Shown here: piece by piece, positions 48,732-57,846 of the stretch
Position numbering within the stretch: the stretch's first letter is position 1
Layout: each line of letters begins with the position of its first letter
NCBI RefSeq assembly: GCF_000016165.1
Contig: NC_009253.1
Coordinates: forward strand, 3,421,484 to 3,485,483
Direction of reading: 5' to 3'
From: Desulforamulus reducens MI-1
GTDB taxonomy: Bacteria > Bacillota > Desulfotomaculia > Desulfotomaculales > Desulfotomaculaceae
Length of the DNA stretch: 64,000 nt
Translations under genes and position numbers: made by a program
The notes under the pieces: generated by a model
Seen by the model: the letters and a program-made list of their open reading frames with translations, nothing else
Told to the model about the DNA's origin: nothing
The model's database searches: none

Positions 48732-50030
48732 CTATTTATTTCTTAAGTCCACTACACGTTTCGCTTTGCCAGCTGTACGCTCTAGGGACCTAGGTTCCAA
48801 AAGCTTCACCTTTGGGCCAATGGAAAGCACCGTTTGTAGTCGTGCCTTTACATTTCTTTCTAGATTCTCAAGATCACGCCAATTACCAGTAAAGGCTTTG
48901 TCATTCATTTCGACTTGGACTTCCAAGGCATCCAGATAGCCCTTCTTGGTCACAATTAATTGGTAATGGGGAGCTACACCTTCTATCTTTAATAGAACAT
49001 CCTCGATTTGTGATGGAAAAACATTTACACCGCTAATAATAAGCATATCATCGGTTCGCCCAGTAACTTTACGCAGGCGGGCTGTAGTTCTACCACAAGC
49101 ACAGGGTTCTGAAGTTTTTATAGTGATATCCCGGGTACGATAGCGGATAATGGGCAGTGCTTCCTTAGTCAGGCTGGTAATAACCAACTCCCCTTCTTCG
49201 CCATCTGGTACCGCTTTCCCGGTTGCCGGATCAATGACTTCTATTAGGAAGTGATCTTCCGCGATATGCATACCCTTGCGTTCTTGACATTCTCCCGCTA
49301 CACCTGGCCCTATGACCTCACTTAGGCCATAGTTATCTGTGGCAAAGAGACCCCAAACTTTCTCCAGTTCATCCCGCATACTCTCTGTCCATGCTTCGGA
49401 ACCAAATAGACCCACCTTTAATCCCAATGACTTTGGATCGATGCCCATTTGTCGCGCCACTTCTGCGATATGCAACGTATAGGAGGGTGTACCAATCAAA
49501 GCGGTGGTACCAAAATCCTGCATCAGCATAATTTGTTTTTCTGTATTCCCGGTGGAGGAAGGAACCACCGTGGCTCCAACTTTCTCCAAACCGTAATGCA
49601 ATCCAAAGGCCCCGGTAAACAGTCCGTAACCAAAACTTACCTGGGCCACATCATTATCCGTAACTCCGGCAGCCGTAACCATGCGTGCCACCAACTCTGA
49701 CCAGTTTTCAATATCCTGCCGAGTATAGCCAACAACGGTTGGTTTACCAGTGGTTCCGGATGAAGCATGCAATCGCACCACCTTTTTCATGGGTACAGCA
49801 AACATATTAAAGGGATAATTATCCCGGAGGGATAGTTTTGTTGTAAAGGGTAATTTCCCGATATCCTCCAATCCTTGGATATCCGTAGGCTTGACCCCAT
49901 GTTGGTCAAAAAGCTCTCTGTAGTAAGCTACATTCTCGTATACATTGGTTATCGTTTGCTGCAACCGGGAGGTTTGCAGTTTTTGCAACTCCTCCCGATC
50001 CATGGCTTCAAACTGTTCATTCCAGATCAT
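48732..50030 (-). CDS. paaK: Phenylacetate-CoA ligase
   Basis: A 432-residue AMP-forming ligase (family PF00501/PF14535). The P-loop ([17 protein letters not shown], about 89-105), [17 protein letters not shown], and the C-terminal lid [26 protein letters not shown] are present. It activates phenylacetate and often other arylacetates to CoA thioesters. It overlaps the symporter gene by four bases (ATGA) and leads into iorAB, so the four genes are one operon for arylacetate/arylpyruvate interconversion. Confidence 0.94.
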   Translation of the reverse strand: MIWNEQFEAMDREELQKLQTSRLQQTITNVYENVAYYRELFDQHGVKPTDIQGLEDIGKLPFTTKLSLRDNYPFNMFAVPMKKVVRLHASSGTTGKPTVVGYTRQDIENWSELVARMVTAAGVTDNDVAQVSFGYGLFTGAFGLHYGLEKVGATVVPSSTGNTEKQIMLMQDFGTTALIGTPSYTLHIAEVARQMGIDPKSLGLKVGLFGSEAWTESMRDELEKVWGLFATDNYGLSEVIGPGVAGECQERKGMHIAEDHFLIEVIDPATGKAVPDGEEGELVITSLTKEALPIIRYRTRDITIKTSEPCACGRTTARLRKVTGRTDDMLIISGVNVFPSQIEDVLLKIEGVAPHYQLIVTKKGYLDALEVQVEMNDKAFTGNWRDLENLERNVKARLQTVLSIGPKVKLLEPRSLERTAGKAKRVVDLRNK

Positions 50031-51541
50031 AATTGCTCCACCTTCTTATTTTTGACTCTCAGTGTACCTGTCGGGCATCTTTCACCAAAGACCTGTTCTA
50101 GGTGATCTTCCGATAACGGTTCTGTTACCATACTAACCAGAGGTAAAACCAACAAAGGAATCAGCATTGCTAAGCTACCTATCATCGGAAGCATCCCAGC
50201 ATCCAGTTTTACATAGAAACTAAAGAGCAAAGAAATGGTTAAACCAGTTAGGGATGCAATCCAGGCTCCTGTGGCAGTTGCTCTGCGCCAGTATAGCCCC
50301 ATTAAGTAAGGCGCAAGAAATGCTCCAGCAATGGTTCCCCAGGAAACGGCCATCAGACTTAGGATAATGGTCGGCTTCGCTAGGGCCAGGGCCACCGAAA
50401 GGGCGATAAACAATGCACAAAACAATCTCATTAGCCCAACCTTACGACCATCGGGCAGGGTAGGATATAATCCCTGCAAAAGATCTATGGTTACGGCTGA
50501 GCTTGATACCAGCACCAGGGATGCCAGTGTGGACATGGAAGCAGAAAGCACCAGTAATAAAATTAACGTAACAGCCCATTCCGGCAAGGTATTCATTAGA
50601 ATCTTAGGAACCATCAAGTCCGGGTTAGGCTTGCCGGTAAGTGCATCCACAGGTACTTTATCAAAAAACAGCCGGGTTAGACTTCCGGTAAAGTATGCTC
50701 CTGTTGTAATAATCAGGGCAAACAGAGTGGATACAATGGTGGCTGGTCGAATGGATGCTTCATCTTTGATAGCATAAAACTTTTGCACCATCTGGGGTAA
50801 TCCCCAGGTACCTAAACTTGTCAAAATCACTAACGAAGCAATGGGCAGAAATCCAGGCGGCCCCACAGGACCTGTAAGTTTAGGATTAATGGCTTGCAAT
50901 TTATTAACAACCTGATCTAACCCACCTATCTGTGGCGCCCCCAATACGTAATACAGTAGGGCAAAAACGCCAAAAATCATAATACTTCCCTGTACCATAT
51001 CCGTAAGGGCCACCGCACGATAACCCCCGGTTACCAGATACATAGCCGTTAATAATGCCATGATAATGGTTGCATAGGTATAGGGAATGTTAAAAACTTG
51101 TTCAAAGAGATAGCTTAGGCCCATGAAAACTGAAGCAGAATAGGGGATCATAAATACGAAAATAATAGAAGCGGCAAAGATTTTAAAGCCCGGTGATTGG
51201 TAGCGCGCCTCCAGAAATTGCGGCATAGTTAAGGCATTTAGCCGAAAGGTCATTTGTCTTGTTCTTTTGGCTAATACCCACCAGGCCAGAAGACTCCCCA
51301 GAAGTGTGTTGCCCACCACAATCCAAAGGCTGGATAAACCAAAACCCCAGCCTACTTTGCCAGCATAGCCTATAAAAATTACCGCCGAAAAATAGGTCGT
51401 CCCGTAGGCAAAGGCAGAAAGCCATGGTCCCACAGACCTCCCCCCCAGGAAGAAATCATTGAGGGTTTTCGTACGACGCATGCAAAAAAGCCCACTAAAT
51501 AAAAGAAACCCTATAAAAAGGGTTAGAAAAATCCCTTTCAT
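50027..51541 (-). CDS. Sodium:solute symporter (SSS family)
   Basis: A 504-residue membrane protein with about 13 transmembrane helices. [59 protein letters not shown] and [23 protein letters not shown] match the SSS/PutP-PanF family. Substrate is unknown; position in an operon with paaK and iorAB suggests an aryl or carboxylic acid. The gene is preceded by the 15-bp repeat array. Confidence 0.88.
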   Translation of the reverse strand: MKGIFLTLFIGFLLFSGLFCMRRTKTLNDFFLGGRSVGPWLSAFAYGTTYFSAVIFIGYAGKVGWGFGLSSLWIVVGNTLLGSLLAWWVLAKRTRQMTFRLNALTMPQFLEARYQSPGFKIFAASIIFVFMIPYSASVFMGLSYLFEQVFNIPYTYATIIMALLTAMYLVTGGYRAVALTDMVQGSIMIFGVFALLYYVLGAPQIGGLDQVVNKLQAINPKLTGPVGPPGFLPIASLVILTSLGTWGLPQMVQKFYAIKDEASIRPATIVSTLFALIITTGAYFTGSLTRLFFDKVPVDALTGKPNPDLMVPKILMNTLPEWAVTLILLLVLSASMSTLASLVLVSSSAVTIDLLQGLYPTLPDGRKVGLMRLFCALFIALSVALALAKPTIILSLMAVSWGTIAGAFLAPYLMGLYWRRATATGAWIASLTGLTISLLFSFYVKLDAGMLPMIGSLAMLIPLLVLPLVSMVTEPLSEDHLEQVFGERCPTGTLRVKNKKVEQL

Positions 51542-51596
51542 TCTACCGTCCTCCCGTTCTCCTCTTTATGACTTTAAATCTACATGTTATGCTAAG

Positions 51597-51715
51597 TGTC
51601 CTAGAAAATTACTAACCTACAAATTACTATCCTACAAAGCACTGTACTACATTTACTGTCCTGCTATAAATATGCTCCTACCAAGTACTGTCCTACCAAA
51701 ACTACAAACCCTACC
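51597..51715. repeat. Array of degenerate 15-bp direct repeats upstream of the symporter gene
   Basis: Plus-strand units: AAATTACTAACCTAC (51606), AAATTACTATCCTAC (51621) and AAAGCACTGTACTAC (51636) are exactly 15 apart; ATTTACTGTCCTGC (51651), TATAAATATGCTCCTACC (51665), AAGTACTGTCCTACC (51683) and AAAACTACAAACCCTACC (51698) follow with 14-18 base spacing, and GTGTCCTAG (51597) precedes. The consensus is AAATTACTGTCCTAC. It is not coding on either strand. Such spacing fits cooperative protein binding on the promoter of the symporter-paaK-iorAB operon. Confidence 0.8.
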
Positions 51716-51900
51716 GTCCTTCTTACCACCTCCTAAAATGGGGTTTACTTTGTATTCTATATGTCTATGTCTTTTCCTGCTTAATGTTGCAAATTATTGC
51801 TTAAATTGTTAGTCTAACAGGTGTCAAAAATTAGTCACCGGGCTATGCCTAGCGGCTCAGACTATAAAACTCCCTTAAGTTGTATTTAACTATTTGTCAA
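51716..51900. other. Remaining intergenic sequence, symporter to aminotransferase
   Basis: Gene-free. No clear promoter hexamers were placed for the symporter operon. The minus strand reads through GGAGGTGGTAAGAAGGACGG just before the array, which is purine-rich but lacks a start codon. Confidence 0.4.
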
Positions 51901-51934
51901 TAATCAACCACCGACCTGGGTCGGTGGTTGATTA
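51901..51934 (-). terminator. Terminator after the aminotransferase gene
   Basis: A perfect 15-bp stem TAATCAACCACCGAC with a four-base loop. The tail in the minus direction is TTGACAAATAG, so the U-run is poor, but the stem is very strong. Confidence 0.78.
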
Positions 51935-51944
51935 AGAACGTTTA

Positions 51945-53144
51945 TTAACTATATACCGTTTTAACCTTTTTCATGCCACGGTGTTTGATAAACCTGCCCA
52001 TTCTTTTGATGGCCTCGGTTAGGTCCTCGACGGATGAGGCATAGGAACAGCGAATGCATCCTTCTCCGCCGGGTCCAAAAACATCGCCAGGTACCACGGC
52101 TACTTTTTCCTCCAGCAGCAGGTTTTCAGCAAATTCAGCAGCAGTTAATCCGGTATCTCCCACATAGGGGAAGGCATAGAAGGCTCCTCCGGGTTCAAAG
52201 CAGGTCAAACCAATTTCTTTAAAACCATGAAGTACCAATCTACGACGACGATTATACTGAGCTACCATTTTATCCACAGCACTCTTGCCATTCCGCAGGG
52301 CTTCCAGGGCAGCAACTTGTGCCGTGATGGGTGCGCAGAGCATTGTATATTGGTGGATTTTGTTCATGGCAGCAATAAAGTCTTCATGGCCAGCTGCATA
52401 ACCTAACCGCCAGCCAGTCATGGCATATGCCTTGGAGAAACCATTTAATATGATGGTGCGATCTCTCATGCCCGGCAACGAAGCAAAACAGGTATGCTGC
52501 CCGTTATAGGTAAGACGTTCGTAAATTTCATCGGCAATAACCAACAGATCATGTTTTTCTACTAATTCCGCAATTTGCAGCAGGGTCTCTCGATCCATGA
52601 TCGCACCAGTTGGGTTATTGGGGAAACACAGCAGCAGCACCTTTGACTTTGGCGTGATTACCGCTTCCAATTTATCCGCCGTAAGACGGAAATTATCTTC
52701 CATACTGGTTTGTACCGTAACTGGTATTCCTCCAGCCAAAGCAGTGCAGGGAATATAGGAAACATAACAAGGCGTGGGTATGATTACTTCGTCCCCTGGG
52801 ATAATCAAGGTGCGCAAGGCTATATCCAACGCTTCACTAACCCCAACAGTTACTAGGACTTCCTTTTTGGGGTCATAATGGACCCTCTGACTCCCCAAGT
52901 ATTGGGCAATCTCTTCCCGTAGTTCCAATAACCCTTGGTTACTGGTGTAACTTGTTCTGCCCCTATTTAAGGAGTAAACACAGGCCTCCCGAATATGCCA
53001 GGGTGTAACAAAATCCGGTTCCCCTACCCCCAGGGAGATAACCCCTTCCATTTCTGCAGCTAGGTCAAAAAACTTTCGGATGCCCGAAGGTGGTATCCTT
53101 TTTACCGAGGGGTTAATATAGTCACTCCATTTGTTGTTACTCAA
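51945..53144 (-). CDS. PLP-dependent class I aminotransferase, probably aromatic
   Basis: A 399-residue fold-type I aminotransferase. LGVGEPDFVTPWHI, PNNPTGAIMDRE, DEIYERLTYNG and the PLP-lysine segment IILNGFSKAYAMTGWRLGYAAG are complete. It resembles PatA/AraT-type enzymes. Substrate is not settled by sequence; neighbours (iorAB, paaK) point to aromatic amino acids. The start overlaps the Lrp-family gene by four bases, so both share the T-box leader. Confidence 0.9.
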   Translation of the reverse strand: MSNNKWSDYINPSVKRIPPSGIRKFFDLAAEMEGVISLGVGEPDFVTPWHIREACVYSLNRGRTSYTSNQGLLELREEIAQYLGSQRVHYDPKKEVLVTVGVSEALDIALRTLIIPGDEVIIPTPCYVSYIPCTALAGGIPVTVQTSMEDNFRLTADKLEAVITPKSKVLLLCFPNNPTGAIMDRETLLQIAELVEKHDLLVIADEIYERLTYNGQHTCFASLPGMRDRTIILNGFSKAYAMTGWRLGYAAGHEDFIAAMNKIHQYTMLCAPITAQVAALEALRNGKSAVDKMVAQYNRRRRLVLHGFKEIGLTCFEPGGAFYAFPYVGDTGLTAAEFAENLLLEEKVAVVPGDVFGPGGEGCIRCSYASSVEDLTEAIKRMGRFIKHRGMKKVKTVYS

Positions 53145-53626
53145 GGTTGGATCACCAGCCTTTGATCATTTTCTCGATCTTCAAAGATAAAACCGTCCTG
53201 TTTATAGGTCTTTAATACAAAGTGTGTGGCGGTACTAAGTACATTGTCAATGGTAGCTAATTTTTGTGCCACAAAAAGGGCTACTTCTTTCATGGTTGCT
53301 CCTTCAAGAAACACTGCAAGATCATAGGCGCCGGACATTAAGTGAACACTTTTTACTTCCGGGAACCTGTAAATACGTTCAGCTACAGAATCAAAGCCAA
53401 CATCCCGCTGGGGTGACATTTTTACTTCAATCAATGCAGATACCTTTTCCAACCCGGCCTTTTCCCAGTTAATTAGGGTAAAATATTTGATAATGGTTTT
53501 ATCTGCTTCCAATCTTTCTATAATCCCTTTTACTTCATCTTCTTCCTGTCCGGTCAGCACCGCTATTTCTTTGGCAGTTAAGCGACTGTTGCTTTGTAAT
53601 AGTTCTAAAATTTCTAACATACTCAT
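53141..53626 (-). CDS. Lrp/AsnC family transcriptional regulator
   Basis: A 161-residue regulator with an N-terminal winged helix (about 1-55, MLEILELLQSNSRLTAKEIAVLTGQEEDEVKGIIERLE) and a C-terminal RAM ligand-binding domain (about 70-145, VSALIEVKM, FPEVKSVHLMSGAYDLAVFLEG). Lrp family members bind amino acids and often 15-bp operators in arrays. It is the first gene after the T-box and is cotranscribed with the aminotransferase. The array at 51597-51715 is a natural candidate target; this is inferred. Confidence 0.92.
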   Translation of the reverse strand: MSMLEILELLQSNSRLTAKEIAVLTGQEEDEVKGIIERLEADKTIIKYFTLINWEKAGLEKVSALIEVKMSPQRDVGFDSVAERIYRFPEVKSVHLMSGAYDLAVFLEGATMKEVALFVAQKLATIDNVLSTATHFVLKTYKQDGFIFEDRENDQRLVIQP

Positions 53627-53644
53627 ACACCTCCAGATTTACAT

Positions 53645-53893
53645 ACAAAAAACTCCGTCCCTCAGAAGGGACGGAGTTAATTCCGTGGTACCACCCTAAT
53701 TGGCTACCTCACATTTCGCAGGGTAACCCACTCGGCCTTCGATAACGGTGAAGCTAACCGGCTAAGCTTACTTGGATTTCAGCTTGCTCTCCGGGGTGGC
53801 CCAGTAGTCTCATTGGCCGGGCTTACACCTACCCCAGCTCGCTGCGCAATTAACGCTACCTTCTTCCCCATCATTGATTTATCATATGTTTGT
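53645..53893 (-). ncRNA. T-box riboswitch leader
   Basis: The T-box sequence GGGTGGTACCACGG (about 53683-53697) and a terminator with an 11-bp stem AACTCCGTCCC plus T6 (53645-53678) are unmistakable. Stem I features are visible upstream on the RNA: GATGGGGAAGAAGG, CAGCGAGC and GGTGTAAGCCC. The specifier should lie within 53793-53807 (CTACTGGGCCACCCC on the RNA); I could not fix the codon by eye (UGG, GCC or an upstream ACU are possible). Uncharged tRNA would antiterminate and switch on the Lrp-family gene and the aminotransferase. Confidence 0.93.
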
Positions 53894-53899
53894 AGACTT

Positions 53900-53928
53900 A
53901 GTTTAGCATCCACTTAATACTCTGTCAA
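53900..53928 (-). promoter_or_regulatory. Promoter of the T-box leader
   Basis: TTGACA (53923-53928) and TAAACT (53900-53905) are 17 bases apart on the minus strand. The -35 begins one base after the ypeB stop codon. Confidence 0.82.
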
Positions 53929-53929
53929 T

Positions 53930-55288
53930 TTACATTGTCAAAATTCCGTTCTCTTGTTCAATTAATTTTAGCACTTTGTCGGTCTTACCCGTAATGGCAT
54001 TGACATAAACAAGATAAGTTTCTCCGTCAATATTACCGGTAATTTCATAGGAAAACCTTTCTTTGCCACCGTCAGTTGGAATAATTGCCAGCTTGGTTTC
54101 GGTTATTTCCATCCTTTTATTAACCTTTTTCTTGGCTTCATTAGCACTGATTTGAGGTGCCGGGATATCTCTTTTCTTGTGGGCCATCAGATAACCTCTG
54201 GCATCAAAACCAATGACCTGACCGTTATCCAGGGCCACACTGACCTTAATTTGATCTGGGTAAATGACAACACCCTGTTGCTGCGGGATAAAATTAAAAA
54301 TTGCTCGATTGTCCTGGAGTTGGTGATAAATATTGGTGACATTCTTGTATCCCTTTGCCTCCAGGAATTGCAAGGCCTTTTCCCTGGCCTGGTCCGTGGT
54401 AAGTTTTGGAGCGCCTATGTCTCTGCTGTCCATGTACCAAACCATTTTGCCGCCCTTATTGCTGACGTTTCCTACAATACGCCTGGCTTCACCATTTCGA
54501 GGAATTAATTCCACTAAATAGCCTGGTATTTTTTCTTTGGTCCTGCCAGAGATTTGGGCCCTATAGGATTCATCGTCCTTAATATCGATAAATCTTCTGG
54601 CTATGGTGCGGGCTTCATCGGCACTGATGTCTTCGTTCCCCAGTCCAACCGGTGTAACTCTATCTAGGTGGTCTGAGAAGGGGCCATCATAAATCAAAGT
54701 AGGAAAACCCTGCATTTGCTGATCAATACCTTGAAAATTTTTTGCCGCACCAGTAGGGGTTCCTTTCGCTAGATCTTGTCGCGCAGATTGGACAATCTCT
54801 GAGACAGTTAAGCGACCATCCGCCACCTTAGCCTCCATACCCTGCAGATCTTTGTTTAGCTGGGCTGCCTGACGGTAAAGGCTGTTTAGGGTACTATACT
54901 CCTCTTCGGTGAGAATTTGCCCACTGGTAATTTTATTTGCCTGTACCCGGGCAAAGTCACCGGATTGGGCCAAGAATTTTGCTGTTCGTCCCACCATACT
55001 GGAGGTTAAGGGTAATTGAGTAAGATTCTCCCTGGCTCCCTCCGCCTGCAGCCAAATCTCAGAAAAAATTAACGTATTATCTGTATCCCCTGAAACTGCC
55101 AAGGTTTTGCCTAACAGAACTTCCATGTTCTGTACACGATTAATTAAATTATAAAAGGACATTTGGTAACGATTGTTAAGGTAGTTTTCCAGCACGATCC
55201 GGTCTTGATATTCTTTGTACCCCCAGAAACCAATGGCGGTTAAAATTAGCAGCCCAAGGAGGGCCGGAATTCCCCATCTCTTAATCAT
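53930..55288 (-). CDS. ypeB: Spore germination protein YpeB
   Basis: A 452-residue protein with an N-terminal membrane anchor (about 7-24), a helical domain (about 30-190), and a C-terminal region with PepSY-like repeats (DEARTIARRFIDI, TDQAREKALQFLEAKGYKNV, SANEAKKKVNKRMEI). This is the YpeB architecture. YpeB is needed for the stability and placement of the cortex-lytic enzyme SleB in dormant spores. It follows sleB by 15 bases, the classic sleB-ypeB pair. Confidence 0.92.
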   Translation of the reverse strand: MIKRWGIPALLGLLILTAIGFWGYKEYQDRIVLENYLNNRYQMSFYNLINRVQNMEVLLGKTLAVSGDTDNTLIFSEIWLQAEGARENLTQLPLTSSMVGRTAKFLAQSGDFARVQANKITSGQILTEEEYSTLNSLYRQAAQLNKDLQGMEAKVADGRLTVSEIVQSARQDLAKGTPTGAAKNFQGIDQQMQGFPTLIYDGPFSDHLDRVTPVGLGNEDISADEARTIARRFIDIKDDESYRAQISGRTKEKIPGYLVELIPRNGEARRIVGNVSNKGGKMVWYMDSRDIGAPKLTTDQAREKALQFLEAKGYKNVTNIYHQLQDNRAIFNFIPQQQGVVIYPDQIKVSVALDNGQVIGFDARGYLMAHKKRDIPAPQISANEAKKKVNKRMEITETKLAIIPTDGGKERFSYEITGNIDGETYLVYVNAITGKTDKVLKLIEQENGILTM

Positions 55289-55303
55289 ATACGGTACCCC
55301 TTC

Positions 55304-56017
55304 CTATTTTGCAAAAACATGATTGCCAATTTGAGTTACGATTGAACGGGACCAAATCCATTTACTTACGGGCTTGTAAGGATTCCAAAAGAAAATAGCA
55401 CCTCCGGTGGGGTCATAGCCTGCTAAGGCATCTCGAGCAGCCTTGACGGCTTCCGGGCTTAATGCTCTGTTATATTGGCCATTTGATACAGATTCAAAGG
55501 CCATGGGTTGATATACCACACCTGAAAGGGTTTGGGGAAAGCTGCTACTTCTTGTACGATTGAGTAATACTGCACCCACCGCCACTTTACCAACATAGGG
55601 CTCATCTGCGGCTTCGCCCATGATTACCCTGGCTAATAGGTTAATGTTATGATCGTTCCCCACATAAACACCAGTTGTAGTTGTTTTAGCCGTATAGGTT
55701 GTTTTACGGGGCGGGGTATACAAACCCATGGCACTGAATGTTTTAGGGCCCACTATACCGTCTGTTGCTAGTCCATGATAGGCTTGAAATTTTCTTACAG
55801 CAGACGCTGTCTTGCCACTGAAATAACCATCAACGGGTCCATCGTAGTAACCCCAATCCTTAAGTCTTTGTTGTACCGCTCTTACTTTGGTGCCACTGCT
55901 TCCCCAGTACAAAGTATCATTTTGAGCGAAGGCATATCCCGCAACACTACATAGAAATATTGCCGTAATAAACCAGATCAAGTATTTTTTCTTATTGCCC
56001 AATTGCATTTTGTTCAC
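55304..56017 (-). CDS. sleB: Spore cortex-lytic enzyme SleB
   Basis: A 237-residue exported enzyme: signal peptide (about 1-32), a peptidoglycan-binding domain (about 40-100: GTKVRAVQQRLKDWGYYDGPVDGYFSGKTASAVRKFQAYHGL) and a catalytic SleB domain (about 120-237: NLLARVIMGEAADEPYVGKVAVGAVLLNRTRSSSFP, SVSNGQYNRAL). The Glu in MGEA is the likely catalytic acid. It is a lytic transglycosylase acting on muramic-delta-lactam cortex at germination. A sigma-G-like -10 CATAAT lies upstream, but its -35 is unclear. Confidence 0.94.
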   Translation of the reverse strand: MNKMQLGNKKKYLIWFITAIFLCSVAGYAFAQNDTLYWGSSGTKVRAVQQRLKDWGYYDGPVDGYFSGKTASAVRKFQAYHGLATDGIVGPKTFSAMGLYTPPRKTTYTAKTTTTGVYVGNDHNINLLARVIMGEAADEPYVGKVAVGAVLLNRTRSSSFPQTLSGVVYQPMAFESVSNGQYNRALSPEAVKAARDALAGYDPTGGAIFFWNPYKPVSKWIWSRSIVTQIGNHVFAK

Positions 56018-56084
56018 CCCAATCTTTTTTTGTTATTTTTCCTCTTAATTACAAAATTATGTGGGGTAAGAAGGCAAATAAAAA

Positions 56085-56107
56085 AACTCCGGCATAAGCT
56101 CGGAGTT
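56085..56107 (-). terminator. Intrinsic terminator after dsrN
   Basis: AACTCCG and CGGAGTT pair over a nine-base loop, followed by TTTTT in the minus direction. Confidence 0.88.
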
Positions 56108-56157
56108 GAAATTATTCCCGGGATTTTTCTTTTGTTAAACCATATGTAAGATCCTAG

Positions 56158-57585
56158 CTATTTTCTCTCCCTGCGCCAATTTTCGGCCATCTTTACGAAA
56201 TGGTGGGCCCAATCTGTTTCTGCCACAGCATGAATGTGATTATACAAGGCCAAGACATTTTTATAGTGAATCCCGTCGTATTGGCCGTTTATACCGTGTC
56301 CTCTCAGAACCTTAAAGGCAAAGTCACAACCACTTGTATCCAAGTCAGTCACTCTGGAGTTGTGAAATTCGTGTCCCTTCACAATTTTACCGGTGGCAAA
56401 ATAGGGGGTACCTGGCAGTGCTTCCAGATGCATGTAACCATGCCCCTGGGGCTTCTTGATCATTTCCACCTCCAGAGGCAGCGCTCCTACCATTTTAAAG
56501 GATTGTCCTTCCCAGTGGATACGGCGTCCCAAATACATGAGTCCCCCGCACTCAGCATAGACGGGTAAGCCCTGCTCAATCAGCTGCTTCAGGTGCTGCC
56601 GGAAAGAATGGTTCTCTTCTAACTCCCGGGCCAAAACCTCCGGGAAGCCGCCTCCGATGTACAGCCCGTCAATGACTGGCAGTTCGGGATCTGATATTGC
56701 ACTGACTTCTACCAGTTGGGCACCAGCCTCCACCAGTGCTTCTAAATTCTCAGGATAATAAAAGGAAAAGGAACGATCCCGGATCACCCCTATGACCGGA
56801 ATATTAGATCTTTGATTGGAAGTATCCTGTTTAATCCATTCTATTTCAATAGGTTTCTGAATAACCTGTTCCTCTACAATTCCCGGCCACTCCTGGGCCA
56901 TTTTAAGAATCCCTTCTATATCCAGGTACTGTGCAGCGGCCTCTCCGATTTTTTTTACTGACTCCATGAGGGCATCATTTTCACCCGCAGGAATCAATCC
57001 CAAGTGACGGTCTGGAATGGTAAACTGTGTACCCTTAGGCATAGCACCCAGTACCGGTACGTCACAGTATTCTGCTATGGAGGACCGCAGCATTTTTTCA
57101 TGGCGACTTCTAGCCACTTGGTTTAGAATAACTCCACCAATCTTTACATTGGGGTCAAAATTAGCATATCCATTAACCATGGCCGCTACACTACGGGTCA
57201 TTCTGGTGCAATTTATCACCAACAACACCGGTGCCTGCAAAATCTTGGCAATTTCTGCAGCACTACCGCTTCCCTGAATATCGACCCCATCAAACAAACC
57301 CATGGCCCCTTCAACAATGGCAATATCCGCAGCCTGGGCATGTCGAATAAAGTTTTGTCGAATGGATTGCCTTTCCATCAAATAGCTGTCTAAATTACGA
57401 CAGGTATGGCCGGCTACCTTTGTTAACCAACTGGGATCAATAAAATCAGGTCCTTTTTTAAATGGCTGTACATGCAAACCTTGGCCGATTAATGCAGCAA
57501 TTAATCCAACGGTTATGGTCGTCTTGCCGGAACGTCCCTGGGGTGCCCCAACCAGTAGACGGGGAATCTTATATGTATTGGACAA
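56158..57585 (-). CDS. dsrN: DsrN, siroheme amidase (CbiA/CobB-like glutamine amidotransferase)
   Basis: A 475-residue protein of the cobyrinic acid a,c-diamide synthase family. The N-terminal P-loop domain (VGAPQGRSGKTTITVGL) and the C-terminal glutamine amidotransferase domain (LPVYAECGGLMYLG with nucleophile Cys; GHEFHNSRV; LYNHIHAVAETDWA) are complete. In dsr loci this protein is DsrN, which amidates the siroheme of DsrAB. The placement downstream of dsrMK-dsrC and the lack of other cobalamin genes in the window favour DsrN; a cobyrinate synthase cannot be excluded from sequence alone. Confidence 0.85.
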   Translation of the reverse strand: MSNTYKIPRLLVGAPQGRSGKTTITVGLIAALIGQGLHVQPFKKGPDFIDPSWLTKVAGHTCRNLDSYLMERQSIRQNFIRHAQAADIAIVEGAMGLFDGVDIQGSGSAAEIAKILQAPVLLVINCTRMTRSVAAMVNGYANFDPNVKIGGVILNQVARSRHEKMLRSSIAEYCDVPVLGAMPKGTQFTIPDRHLGLIPAGENDALMESVKKIGEAAAQYLDIEGILKMAQEWPGIVEEQVIQKPIEIEWIKQDTSNQRSNIPVIGVIRDRSFSFYYPENLEALVEAGAQLVEVSAISDPELPVIDGLYIGGGFPEVLARELEENHSFRQHLKQLIEQGLPVYAECGGLMYLGRRIHWEGQSFKMVGALPLEVEMIKKPQGHGYMHLEALPGTPYFATGKIVKGHEFHNSRVTDLDTSGCDFAFKVLRGHGINGQYDGIHYKNVLALYNHIHAVAETDWAHHFVKMAENWRRERK

Positions 57586-57600
57586 AATATCACCTCATTA

Positions 57601-57640
57601 TGCCGTCAGCTATCAGCCTTCAGCCCTATGGATAAGTCTG
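57601..57640. repeat. Repeat-family fragment between dsrC and dsrN
   Basis: GCCGTCAGCTATCAGCCTTC, followed by AGCCC, repeats words of the dispersed family found at 6936 and 8184. Confidence 0.6.
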
Positions 57641-57789
57641 GGTGCTTCTTTATATAAGTATGGTAGATAATAGACTGGGCATAGGTATAGAATCCCTTGA
57701 TCCGCTATTATTATTCCTTTTTTCTTTAAATCCATTATTATCGATCCTATGATACCAAAGAATGATAGCTAAAGGCCTCGGACTAATAA

Positions 57790-57838
57790 GGAAACACCCC
57801 CACCGGTAGTATTCCAGGTGAGGGTGAATTTTCCTTAT
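57790..57838 (-). terminator. Terminator between dsrC and dsrN
   Basis: ATAAGGAAA and CACCCTCACC pair with GGTGGGGGTG and TTTCCTTAT (one wobble) around an 11-base loop. The tail TTAGTCCG is poor in U, so readthrough into dsrN is likely. Confidence 0.7.
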
Positions 57839-57846
57839 GATAAATA

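Noticed and set aside
51597-51715. CRISPR array
   Set aside because: Units are 15 bases without unique spacers and are degenerate; no cas genes are nearby.
56158-57585. Cobalamin-pathway CbiA instead of DsrN
   Set aside because: Not excluded by sequence, but its place beside dsrC-dsrMK and the absence of cobalamin genes favour DsrN.
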